A DNA stretch of 52,749 bases from assembly GCA_903845365.1 (NCBI GenBank), contig CAIMXI010000289.1, positions 1 through 52,749 of the forward strand, read 5' to 3'. The position numbers and the translations under genes are program-made. Every line of letters starts with the position of its first letter. The stretch's first letter is position 1. This DNA comes from an uncultured Geobacteraceae bacterium. GTDB taxonomy: Bacteria; Desulfobacterota; Desulfuromonadia; Geobacterales; Pseudopelobacteraceae. Below, piece by piece: positions 44,834 through 52,506 of the stretch. The notes beneath the pieces are model-generated. The model had not been told where the DNA came from, searched no databases, and saw only the letters and a list, made by a program, of their open reading frames with translations.

Positions 44834-47307
44834 GAACACTTTACGAAGCAGCACAAGCGGCTTGTCAACAGATCGGCGTTATCTACCAGCATACACCGAT
44901 AGACGGAGCTTTTCAGACTCTTGATGTTGAAGGCAAGGCCACCCGCAACGGAGCCGGGAGAATCCGGCTTTACCCTGACGGAGAAGGCGGGCAAGTATGG
45001 AATCACGTTACTACAGAAACCCTGCAATTTTGGGTAAAGGACTACAAGACATATTCACCCGCCGAACAGGAAGAACGCCGGAAGCGGGCGCAAGCAGAGA
45101 GAGAAAAAACAGAAGTATTGGTTGCCAAAGAACGAGCGGCGTCGGCAAAGGTTCCCTTGAGCGTATGGCAGAAATCACAACCGCCGTATGATAATCAGTA
45201 TCTGTTACGCAAACAGGTTGAACCGACCGACACTATCAGAGAAATGGCGCTTGATGCACTTGTTAAAATGATTGGGTATCACCCGGCGGCAAAAGGCAAA
45301 TCATTCACCGGCGAACGTGTCCTGATTATTCCGGTTTCCGCCGGAAATGGATTGACCACCATTGAGATGATAGACGAAACCGGGTTGAAGGCTGGATTAA
45401 GCGGCGGGCAAAAGAATGGCGCTTATTGGTCAACGGATAAATTGCCGGAAGACGGCGAAGTCACGCTATTGATCGGAGAAGGCGTGGCAACGATATTGAC
45501 CGGCAAACAGGCAACTGGAAAGGTCGGTATCGCGGCGCTTTCCTGTAACAACATCAAAGCGGTTGCCTTGCTCTTTCGGGAGCGCTACCCGCAAGCGGTT
45601 ATTGTAATTATTTCCGATGTTGGCAACGGCGAACAGGCAGCACTTGAAGCGGCGCGGGCGGTTGATGGATGGCTTGTCAAACCGACCTTCCAAGAAGGCA
45701 GCACCGGCACCGACATAAACGATTTGATGATTGAATCAGGATTACAGGCCGTCAAGGACTGCATACAGGCGGCGCGAGAGGTTGATCCTTTAGAAGAACC
45801 TTCACCGGATGCTGACGCAACTACAGACGAATGGCCGGAACCGCTGTTATTCGGCGAAATTGACACGCCAGAGATCACATCCGACAATCTGCCCGAACCG
45901 CTGGCAAGTTTCTGCAAGGCCGTATCTGAAAGCACACAGACCCCGCCAGGCATGGCCGTTATGATGGCGCTTGCCACCGTGTCAACTTGTCTACAGAAGC
46001 GCTTTGAAGTATGCCCGTTTAATGACGGCTATACGGAGCCGGTTAATATTATGCCGATTGTAGGAGCGGAACCAGCGACCCGTAAGAGCGCCATTGTCAA
46101 GACACTGACCGAACCGCTTTCTATATGGGAAACGGAACAGGCCGATCAGTTGAAAGATGCAATATTACAGACCCGCCACGCCCGCGACATGGCGATAAAA
46201 ACCATTGAATCCATAAAATCCACCGCAAGCAAACCAGGCGCCACCGATGCAGACCGCCGGGAAGCGCTAACAGAAATCAAGCGCCTTGAAGATGCTATGC
46301 CGCCGGAAGTCATACCACCGAGGTTATGGACTGATGACGTTACCCTGGAGCGACTGCAAAACATGATGGCAGATCAAGGGGAGCGTATGGCGGTCATAAG
46401 CGCCGAAGGTGGTTTTTTTGAAGTGGCAGCGGGCTTGTATTCCGGCGGAAAAAGCAACGTCAATATTGTTCTGCAAGGTCATGCAGGGGAGCCGGTACGG
46501 GTTGAACGTCAAGGGCGCTCTGTGATGATGCTGAAACCGGCGCTGACATTCGGTTTAATGGTGCAACCGTCTATTATTGCCGACCTTGCATCCGGTAATA
46601 AGGCACGTTTCAGGGGTAACGGTATGCTGGCACGTCTCCTCTACTGCTTACCTAAAAGTACCGTTGGCACCCGTGACGTTACTAAACGGCGACCAGTCTC
46701 CAAAGAGATCAGCGCAAAACATCATGGACTTATATACCGATTGCTGGCCATACCACCGCTCTCTGATGAATCAGGCAGGGAGCGTCCCCGTATCTTGACC
46801 CTTGCACCTGATGCACTCAGTGCATGGTTGACATTCAGCCAATATATTGAATCGAAACAGGGGCTATATGGGGAGTTCCACTGCATACAGGACTGGACTG
46901 GCAAACTTCCCGGCGCTGCATTACGAATCGCCGGATTATGCCATGTGATCGAACACGGCGAATCTTCCACCGTTATCAGCAGACATATAATCGAAAAGGT
47001 TCTTGATTTGGCGGAGTTATTGATAGTCCATGCAAAAGCCGCTTTTGACATGATGGGAACAGACCCCGCTATTCCTGATGCAAAGTTTCTTCTCCAATGG
47101 ATAATCAAGAACGGCACAGACAGTTTCCGCCGTGGCGACCTCCACAAAGCCGTCCACGGCAAGTTCCAAAGGGTTGACCGGCTTATATCGGCGTTACGGG
47201 TATTGACCGAGAGACATATAATCTCTGAACCATTCAATAAACCTACCGGACGGCGGCCAGAGATAACCTACATGGTGAACCCCGCTGTCTTGAAAGGGGG
47301 TAACTGA
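44830..47307 (+). CDS. Toprim-DUF3987 primase/helicase-like replication protein
   Basis: An 825-residue protein. Residues about 200-310 form a Toprim-like domain (IGEGVATILTG with Glu217; ISDVGNGEQAA; GTDINDL). The second acidic motif is shortened, with a single Asp263 where DxD is usual. Residues about 350-740 are DUF3987, with a Walker-like GAEPATRKSA at 412-421 and a WTDDVTLERL region. Such proteins serve as replication initiator/primase-helicases in satellites, plasmids and integrative elements. Its start overlaps the upstream small gene. It is the largest gene in element 1 and probably drives its autonomous replication after excision. Confidence 0.85.
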   Translation: MRTLYEAAQAACQQIGVIYQHTPIDGAFQTLDVEGKATRNGAGRIRLYPDGEGGQVWNHVTTETLQFWVKDYKTYSPAEQEERRKRAQAEREKTEVLVAKERAASAKVPLSVWQKSQPPYDNQYLLRKQVEPTDTIREMALDALVKMIGYHPAAKGKSFTGERVLIIPVSAGNGLTTIEMIDETGLKAGLSGGQKNGAYWSTDKLPEDGEVTLLIGEGVATILTGKQATGKVGIAALSCNNIKAVALLFRERYPQAVIVIISDVGNGEQAALEAARAVDGWLVKPTFQEGSTGTDINDLMIESGLQAVKDCIQAAREVDPLEEPSPDADATTDEWPEPLLFGEIDTPEITSDNLPEPLASFCKAVSESTQTPPGMAVMMALATVSTCLQKRFEVCPFNDGYTEPVNIMPIVGAEPATRKSAIVKTLTEPLSIWETEQADQLKDAILQTRHARDMAIKTIESIKSTASKPGATDADRREALTEIKRLEDAMPPEVIPPRLWTDDVTLERLQNMMADQGERMAVISAEGGFFEVAAGLYSGGKSNVNIVLQGHAGEPVRVERQGRSVMMLKPALTFGLMVQPSIIADLASGNKARFRGNGMLARLLYCLPKSTVGTRDVTKRRPVSKEISAKHHGLIYRLLAIPPLSDESGRERPRILTLAPDALSAWLTFSQYIESKQGLYGEFHCIQDWTGKLPGAALRIAGLCHVIEHGESSTVISRHIIEKVLDLAELLIVHAKAAFDMMGTDPAIPDAKFLLQWIIKNGTDSFRRGDLHKAVHGKFQRVDRLISALRVLTERHIISEPFNKPTGRRPEITYMVNPAVLKGGN

Positions 47308-47308
47308 T

Positions 47309-47824
47309 ATGGGCTGGCGTGATTTTCAGGAAACTCCACAACGGGAATTTATGGAATTAATGGAATCAATCAAACTTGACTCTCCATTAATTCCATTAAT
47401 TCCATTAATTCCACATAGCACCATATCTGAAAACGGGAGTGTTTCGGCACTCCCAACTTTAAACAAACAAACCTCTCCGGAGAAATGTATATGTCTGCCG
47501 AAGCACCACAAACCAGACACGATCTCCGCATTCTGCCCAAAGTACGTTGGTCATTGTTCCGTCAAAATCGGAGACAACTATCCTGCTGAATGTATCGCTA
47601 TTGATTGCGAGTATCACGGACTGCCAGGCGTGCCAATGAAGCGAGGCGTTTACAAACTGGCTGATTATTGCCATGAACCTGCCGACAAGACGACACAGCA
47701 CACAGTATGTCCTTGCTGTAGTGGAATCGACTTCTGGCAATCTACGGTACAGGAGAATCATTCAGTATGCCGCCGCTGCCATCCACCATCACCGAGGGCA
47801 GAAAGGATTCATCATTATACATAA
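47309..47824 (+). CDS. Cysteine-rich element protein (C-terminal zinc ribbon)
   Basis: A 171-residue protein with no named domain. The last 70 residues contain several Cys pairs (CPCC, CRRC, plus CICLPKH, CPKYVGHC), which look like one or two zinc sites. The N-terminal 40 residues include the repeat PLIPLIPLIP encoded by a 9-bp DNA repeat. GGGGG lies about 8 nt before ATG 47309. It starts 1 nt after the primase stop and may be its accessory protein. Its last 35 residues resemble zinc tails seen after element primases. Confidence 0.65.
   Translation: MGWRDFQETPQREFMELMESIKLDSPLIPLIPLIPHSTISENGSVSALPTLNKQTSPEKCICLPKHHKPDTISAFCPKYVGHCSVKIGDNYPAECIAIDCEYHGLPGVPMKRGVYKLADYCHEPADKTTQHTVCPCCSGIDFWQSTVQENHSVCRRCHPPSPRAERIHHYT
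47353..47410. repeat. 9-bp tandem repeat with an inverted partner (possible origin iterons)
   Basis: Three copies of CCATTAATT run from 47384 to 47410. The reverse complement, GGAATTAATGGA, lies 19 bp upstream at 47353-47364 and pairs perfectly with 47383-47394. The AT-rich repeats sit directly behind the primase gene. They could be iterons of a replication origin, or simply a microsatellite. Confidence 0.5.
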
Positions 47825-48139
47825 AATCTGAGCGTGATGGAGACTGCTGGAGCGATTGCCTTGTGCTTCCCCTGAATAAGCCTCGTTAAGTGGCTCCAGC
47901 ACTCTATTACAAATCAGAAACAACATTTCCTGACACCCGGCATACAGTAGCGAGGGGTTTATGCCAGACGTGCCGAACTCCCGGAGCAGTTCAGGCCTAT
48001 TGGGCGGGATCGGCTGGAGGCTTATACAAAGGAGCTGATTCGGGGTAGCGATTTTAGGCTCTCCCGCCTTCTTTCGGAACTGTATGTAGCACAGTGATTA
48101 GCACACTGTGCATTTCCAAACTTGCTAGTTCAATCGTGC
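47825..48139. other. Gene-free stretch with two inverted repeats
   Basis: No gene is visible. TGCTGGAGC at 47845-47853 pairs with GCTCCAGCA at 47893-47901. GCACAGTG at 48089-48096 pairs with CACTGTGC at 48104-48111 around a 7-nt loop; this hairpin lies just past the stop of the minus-strand gene at 48140 and may end its transcript, though no T-run follows. Confidence 0.5.
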
Positions 48140-48576
48140 CTACTTTACCGAAACCAGTGTTGTCCCTGCCATAGTTGTAGTAGCAACTTCAAGCTTTCCA
48201 TCTGCTGTCTTACGGATAAAGACGTTGCTGAACCCGTCAACCGCCGTGAACCCTTCTTCTGCAGTCAGTGCAACATCTCCCTTTGCCACAGTTACTTCTC
48301 CGTTCAATTTTGCAATTTCTATCACCTTCGTTTCCATAGTTGTAGTGGCAACCTCAAGATGCCCGTCTGCCGCCTTGTGGATAAAGTACCGCTTTCGCAA
48401 GTGGTCGTAGACTTTTGGGGTTCCGTCTGCTTCGTAGACGACTCTTGGCGCTTCCTCTTGGCTTCTTCCCTCGCTATCGACGCTGACGTCCCGTCCCAGT
48501 TGTCTGCCATCCATTGCGCTGACTGATATAGATTGTTCTCCGCGTCCGACATGGTTGTGCTTGATTTCGTATTCAT
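48140..48576 (-). pseudogene. Frameshifted small gene with an internal 55-residue repeat
   Basis: A well-formed start (GGGGAGG 8 nt before ATG 48576) opens a frame MNTKSSTTMSDAENNLYQSA that runs to 48322. A second frame, offset by one base, continues to 48140 and holds two copies of a repeat: YFIHKAADGHLEVATTTM and VFIRKTADGKLEVATTTM. The matching DNA copies are 48171-48223 and 48336-48388, 165 bp (55 codons) apart. The simplest reading is one gene broken by a single-base shift between about 48440 and 48514; two overlapping genes is the alternative. No function recognised. Confidence 0.5.
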
Positions 48577-48718
48577 ATGCGCCTCCCCATCATGTAAATT
48601 TACAGTGCCTTGGGTCTTTCAAATAAAACCCCGAAAGGCAGAACTCACTGTATGAATCGACAATATCGGAGAGAGGAAGCTGGTTCAAAAACTTCCCCTA
48701 TATGAGATTCGTTGGAGG

Positions 48719-49288
48719 CTATTCTTCTGTTATTGCAAAGGGGGGAGATGCTTTGAAAGGAGCGCTATCGTAGGGAATGTGGCCAAGAAGATGAGTGATG
48801 ATCACTCGCCTGGCGTAATTAGAGAGGGTTATTTTCTGCTTCAATGCCAAGTGTTCAAGGTCGGCTTTCATTTTAGCAGGAACCCAAATTTTAACGCTTG
48901 TGGTACTCTTTGCGGCTTCGGCTTTGGACACTTTGCTTTTCTTTGGAGCCTTCAGGGTTGTTTCCACTTGAGGAGTGATGTCAGGAACGATGCCGGTGTC
49001 AATATGGCTGTTCAGTGCTGTGGGGTGCTTGGTCTGCAAGAGTCCCAGAAAATCGACGCGCCCGTAAATATGGATGAACAACACCTGACGCAGGAAGTCG
49101 GAAATAGAGGTGTCAATGTAGGTGCAGACCTCATCCAGTCGATCTCTGATGATAGGAGGCAGCCAGAGCTTGATTGCCGTGTCACGGTCGCTGTACGCAT
49201 TGTACGGCCTCCCAGATAGGTTAATCTGTAGCAGTGGCTTACCTTCGGCAATTTTGCGTTCGTCTTTTTTACGAAAGAAAAAGTCCAT
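48719..49288 (-). CDS. Tandem ribbon-helix-helix DNA-binding protein
   Basis: A 189-residue protein with two similar RHH units: TAIKLWLPPIIRDRLDEV ... ISDFLRQVLFIHIYGR (about 45-88) and TSVKIWVPAKMKADLEHL ... LSNYARRVIITHLLGH (about 128-170), joined by a Lys/Ala-rich linker. In RHH proteins two chains make one DNA-binding fold; here both halves are in one chain. ATG 49288 has the perfect AAAGGAGG site; the frame upstream to 49492 is not used. It diverges from the HTH regulator at 49601, forming a likely control switch for element 1. Confidence 0.75.
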   Translation of the reverse strand: MDFFFRKKDERKIAEGKPLLQINLSGRPYNAYSDRDTAIKLWLPPIIRDRLDEVCTYIDTSISDFLRQVLFIHIYGRVDFLGLLQTKHPTALNSHIDTGIVPDITPQVETTLKAPKKSKVSKAEAAKSTTSVKIWVPAKMKADLEHLALKQKITLSNYARRVIITHLLGHIPYDSAPFKASPPFAITEE

Positions 49289-49333
49289 GTGCCTCCTTTG
49301 TGCCACTGAAAAATGTCTATTGAAATGGCAGAC

Positions 49334-49361
49334 AATATAGCACAAATCTCGGAAAGAACAA
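49334..49361 (-). promoter_or_regulatory. Candidate promoter of the tandem RHH gene
   Basis: Minus strand TTGTTC, 16-bp spacer, TATATT, about 46 bp before the start codon. Confidence 0.4.
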
Positions 49362-49538
49362 AGGGGGCCAGGGTTTTTGGAAAAAACCGGATTCGTGAAA
49401 TTGGGCTGTCGATGAGGTATACCTCCTCGCTTATCAGGGAAGTGGGAGGTGCAAAAGGGGACTATACCAGACCCGGTGGGCGGGGGGTGCAAAGGAATTT
49501 ATGGCTGTTATATCATGTGGTTACAATTTGTGGCCCAC

Positions 49539-49567
49539 TTGCCAAACTGTTCTTGTTAGGCTATCAA
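49539..49567 (+). promoter_or_regulatory. Candidate promoter of the element HTH regulator
   Basis: TTGCCA (49539-49544), 17-bp spacer and TATCAA (49562-49567), 33 bp before ATG 49601. The middle of this divergent gap (49362-49538) holds no gene I would support. Confidence 0.45.
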
Positions 49568-49600
49568 TAGTCATCAATCTAAGATGAGGAGGTAGCTGCT

Positions 49601-50071
49601 ATGACGAAAACAAAAACAGGTAATAACGAGGCAATGGGAGTACCACGCAAACTTATGCAAACTCTGAACATGAGGCTGCATGAGGAGGGGTGGCGGAATG
49701 TAAGTGCATTTAGAAAGGGAACTGGGCTGCCATTTACCCTGGAGACGGTCAGGAGGGCGTTCTATGACTGTGACTACAAGAATCTGGAGACCATCACGCT
49801 TGCAATTATTATGAAACATCTGAACTACTCGCCGAACGAGATCAAGACAATTTTGAAAAAACATCTGGGCCCCGAAGACCCAGTGTTGGAACTGATTGGC
49901 GACGCTCCAGTCAACAAATTGAGTACATCGGAAACCAAAATGCTGGCAGCGTATCGGGCCATAGTTTCAGAGCAGCCCGAACTATCAAATTCTCTGGCTG
50001 ATCATCTGGACTTACTCGGAAGGATAGCCAACGTTGCGACGAAGCAGAATACAGATGCATTGAGGCGGTAA
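49601..50071 (+). CDS. HTH-type element regulator
   Basis: A 156-residue protein. Residues about 30-60 (NVSAFRKGTGLPFTLETVRRAF) read as a helix-turn-helix related to phage repressor-like XRE proteins, followed by a helical C-terminus (ETKMLAAYRAIVSEQPELSNSLADHL) without known domain. GAGGAGG lies 7-8 nt before the ATG. It is the last gene of element 1, divergent from the tandem RHH gene. It could repress the integrase/primase genes or the RHH gene. Confidence 0.65.
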   Translation: MTKTKTGNNEAMGVPRKLMQTLNMRLHEEGWRNVSAFRKGTGLPFTLETVRRAFYDCDYKNLETITLAIIMKHLNYSPNEIKTILKKHLGPEDPVLELIGDAPVNKLSTSETKMLAAYRAIVSEQPELSNSLADHLDLLGRIANVATKQNTDALRR

Positions 50072-50152
50072 TAAGCCGGGAAAGTGCAAGTGGATAAGCG
50101 GCTGGGCAAGTATTTCTGACTATGACAGCATCTGAGGAAGTGGGAGTCCCGT

Positions 50153-50169
50153 GGGACACTCATGGGACA
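50153..50169. repeat. GGGACA repeat pair at the far end of element 1
   Basis: GGGACAC at 50153-50159 and GGGACA at 50164-50169, spaced 11 bp like the pairs at 42280-42351. It lies 118 bp inside the selC copy at 50287. Confidence 0.6.
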
Positions 50170-50286
50170 ATGCCGACAAGATTCAACAAGATATACAACA
50201 CATCACAATCAAGATACAAGAGCGCAAAGCCTTAATTTATCGTTGTTCTTGATTGCTGTTTGTTGCGGATAAGTGGCTGGGATCGC

Positions 50287-50353
50287 TCTTCAAAACCGGT
50301 GGGGGGGATGAGAAATCTCCCCGGTGGGTTCGATTCCCATGTGCCTCCGCCAT
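50287..50353 (+). other. Second selC 3' end (attachment site, att)
   Basis: It matches selC 42142-42208 with 61 of 67 identities and no gaps, covering half the anticodon arm, the variable arm, T arm and CCA end. The 5' half of the tRNA is missing, so it is not a functional gene. Five differences fall in the variable arm and keep its stem paired; the sixth is A to G in the acceptor stem. Confidence 0.9.
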
Positions 50354-50384
50354 TACATATTTTATGCCGTCCGTTGCGGTATTT

Positions 50385-50410
50385 AAGTCACTAGAAATGG
50401 TGGCTTTTTT
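50385..50410 (+). terminator. Terminator after the second selC 3' end
   Basis: An 8-9 bp stem with G-U pairs (AGTCACTA with TGGTGGCT), GAAA loop and a TTTTTT tail; same layout as the terminator after the intact selC, though the sequence differs. Confidence 0.75.
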
Positions 50411-50464
50411 ATTGTTTATAATGCAATACCGTCCAATATTATTTAATGCAATCCGTGTTTTTTA

Positions 50465-50733
50465 GGGGTAACGTACGGGGTAACAGTTTTTCAATCGTCT
50501 ATTTAATTGCATTTTATGCTAAAAGTTACCCTTATTATTGTTTTTATATTTGGTTGGAAGTTACCCCTAAAACGCTTAAAGCCTTATAAATAGCCGCTTC
50601 ACAGTGGAAGGAGTTACCCCTATATGGCACGAATAGTAAAAACACTGTCTGCAACTGAAATTGAAAAGGCAAAACCAGGTGTTACCCCAAAGAAACTGTT
50701 TGATGGTGGAGGGTTGTTTTTGATTGTTACCCC
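50465..50733. repeat. Cluster of GGGGTAAC/GTTACCCC octamers around the int2 start
   Basis: GGGGTAAC at 50465-50472 and 50477-50484; the reverse form GTTACCC(C) at 50525-50531, 50560-50567, 50613-50620, 50681-50688 and 50726-50733. Six are perfect octamers and one a heptamer. The copy at 50613 lies between the ribosome site and the start codon of the integrase, and two lie in the coding region. Likely integrase arm sites or operator sites. Confidence 0.7.
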
Positions 50734-51868
50734 GACAGGCGGAAAGTGGTGGCGTTTTAAATTCACCTTTGACGGCAAGGAAAAAACTATCAGTTTTGGT
50801 GTATATCCTGACATATCGCTCGCCCAGGCCAGAGAAAAAAGGGAATCCTCCCGTAAACTGTTGGCAATCGGGGTTAATCCCTCAGAAGATCGCAAGACAG
50901 CCAAAGCAGCCAGAGTTGAATTGCTTGCAAACAGTTTTGAAACTATTGCCAGAGAGTGGCACAAAAAACAAGTTGAAAACAGCGAATGGACGGAGGAGCA
51001 TTCTGAAACAATTATGACCCGCATGGAAAAAGATATGTTCCCACTGGTCGGAGCCAAGCCGATAACTGAAGTCACAGCCAAAGATATTCGTGGAATCCTT
51101 GACCGAGTAAAGGACAGGGGCGCAGTTGATACCGCCCGTCGATGCAGGACGATAGCAAGCCAGGTATTCGTTTATGCCATAGGAACAGACCGAGCCGAAT
51201 ATAATATTGCTACCAGTTTAAGTAAGCATCTACCAGCTATCAGTAAGACCAGAAAGCACATGGCCTCTATCACTGACCCGAAAGAACTCGCACCGCTACT
51301 CAGGGCTATTGATAATTCTCCGGGCAGCTTCGTTGCTAAGTCTGCTTTACAGTTACTGCCTATGCTATTCGCTCGACCGGGGGAACTGCGCCAGATGGAA
51401 TGGGCAGAGATTGATTTTGAGACTGCTGAATGGAATATTCCGGCTGGCAAAATGAAAATTAAAATTGCTCATCTTGTCCCGCTATCAGTTCAAGCACTAG
51501 ATATACTTACAGCTATTAAACCATTAACAGGTAACGGTAAATATGTTTTTCCTTCTACCCGTGGGCGCGACAGGTGTTTATCAGATAACACGATCAATGC
51601 AGCGTTCCGGAGGATGGATTTTGACGGCGATACTATCGTTGCACATGGTTTCAGGGCGACAGCCAGAACCATACTTGATGAAATACTAGGTTTCCGTGTT
51701 GACTTTATTGAGCATCAATTAGCTCACGCCGTCAAAGACCCTAACGGCAGAGCATACAACCGGCCGGCACACCTTGCCGAGCGGAAGAAGATGATGCAGA
51801 CGTGGGCGAACTATCTGGACGGATTAAAAGCTGGCGCAAAGATATTGCCATTTAAAAAAGCGGCATAA
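50624..51868 (+). CDS. P4-type tyrosine integrase of element 2
   Basis: A 414-residue recombinase with an N-terminal DUF4102 domain (about 5-90; LFDGGGLFLIVTPTGGKWWRFKF, SFGVYPDISLAQAREKR), a core-binding domain (about 105-195) and a catalytic domain: Arg in FARPGELR near 255, HGFRATART near 340, EHQLAH and the nucleophile in GRAYNRP. This is the type that inserts genomic islands into tRNA 3' ends. GGAAGGAG lies just before ATG 50624. It is unrelated in its N-terminus to the integrase of element 1, so the two elements joined the same tRNA independently. Confidence 0.95.
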   Translation: MARIVKTLSATEIEKAKPGVTPKKLFDGGGLFLIVTPTGGKWWRFKFTFDGKEKTISFGVYPDISLAQAREKRESSRKLLAIGVNPSEDRKTAKAARVELLANSFETIAREWHKKQVENSEWTEEHSETIMTRMEKDMFPLVGAKPITEVTAKDIRGILDRVKDRGAVDTARRCRTIASQVFVYAIGTDRAEYNIATSLSKHLPAISKTRKHMASITDPKELAPLLRAIDNSPGSFVAKSALQLLPMLFARPGELRQMEWAEIDFETAEWNIPAGKMKIKIAHLVPLSVQALDILTAIKPLTGNGKYVFPSTRGRDRCLSDNTINAAFRRMDFDGDTIVAHGFRATARTILDEILGFRVDFIEHQLAHAVKDPNGRAYNRPAHLAERKKMMQTWANYLDGLKAGAKILPFKKAA

Positions 51869-51935
51869 CAGAAATACTCCAAGTTGTAGCACCCACTTCG
51901 GCGGTTATCTGTAGTGGAAGTAAAAGGGGTTAAAC

Positions 51936-52154
51936 ATGGAAAAGTTAGTGTTTGAGCAGTTGTCCGGAATTAGGAATGTATTGTGTGAACAAACGCAAGT
52001 GGGGCTGTTGATTTCTGAGTTGTTGTTGAATTAAATTGATGGGTCGTACCCTCACGCTCTTATTTTGAAAGAAGCATTTATAAAACTGGATGCAATCGAT
52101 GAGCAGTTTGAAAACATCCTGATAGACAACGATTCAAGGCGGTGGGAGATATGA
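51936..52154 (+). pseudogene. Small gene interrupted by an in-frame TAA
   Basis: ATG 51936 (AAAAGGGG 6 nt upstream) opens MEKLVFEQLSGIRNVL and meets TAA at 52032-52034 after 32 codons. Without a frame change, 39 more sense codons (YPHALILKEAFIKL, FENILIDND) follow up to TGA at 52152, which overlaps the next start in an ATGA. The coupling suggests that the full 72-codon reading was once a gene. Function unknown. Confidence 0.55.
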
Positions 52155-52297
52155 CGCTTCGCCAATTAATTGAATCGTTACAAGAACAAGCCGCCTCCTA
52201 TGATCTGGATACAGAAGTGGCAGGAGAATATGAAATTAATGGCGTTACTGTTGAAGCAATTCATGGTTTCCCCCGCCTTTTAGTAACCTTTCTTTAA
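52151..52297 (+). CDS. Small element 2 protein (48 residues)
   Basis: MTLRQLIESLQEQAASYD, then EVAGEYEINGVTVEAIHGF. Its ATG overlaps the TGA of the upstream frame (ATGA), and GGTGGGAG precedes it closely. A short acidic protein without a recognised domain; a regulatory or accessory role is possible. Confidence 0.5.
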   Translation: MTLRQLIESLQEQAASYDLDTEVAGEYEINGVTVEAIHGFPRLLVTFL

Positions 52298-52443
52298 CAC
52301 ATTAGCATTGATGCTGCCCGTCCTGGGTTGCGTCATTTCCCACAACACAACTTAGTTGCGTTTCAATCCAGCAGGGTCCTAATAGATATTTCTGCGCTTT
52401 TTTGCTCCTTTTTGTGGGAATAAGTTATGTACCAGCACTTTGC

Positions 52444-52470
52444 TTGACAACGTTTATTTTAGCATATACT
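52444..52470 (+). promoter_or_regulatory. Promoter ahead of the last gene
   Basis: Perfect TTGACA (52444-52449) followed by TATACT after 15 bp, or TACTGT after 17 bp, about 35 bp before ATG 52507. Confidence 0.55.
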
Positions 52471-52506
52471 GTCCGAAACATTAGCCAATCCAGAAAGGCC
52501 CTGAGA

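Larger units (their letters stand above)
42142..50353 (+). mobile_element. Integrative element 1 in selC (about 8.2 kb)
   Basis: The element is bounded by the selC 3' part (42142-42208) and a 67-bp copy at 50287-50353 with six differences and no gaps. It contains an integrase next to selC, an excisionase-like gene, a DUF3987 primase, a few small proteins and two divergent regulators near the far end. No transfer, packaging or capsid gene is visible, so it is either a satellite that borrows another element's machinery or a decayed element. Matching GGGACA repeat pairs lie about 70-110 bp inside both ends. Confidence 0.85.

Noticed and set aside
49313..49570. An 85-codon plus-strand frame between the two element regulators
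   Set aside because: It has no ribosome site, covers both promoter candidates and shows no protein-like pattern.
52032..52034. The in-frame stop as a selenocysteine codon, given the nearby selC
   Set aside because: The codon is TAA, and only TGA is recoded to selenocysteine.
52345..52375. A sequence with GTTTCAATCC, like the end of a CRISPR repeat
   Set aside because: Only one copy is present, with no spaced repeats and no cas genes nearby.
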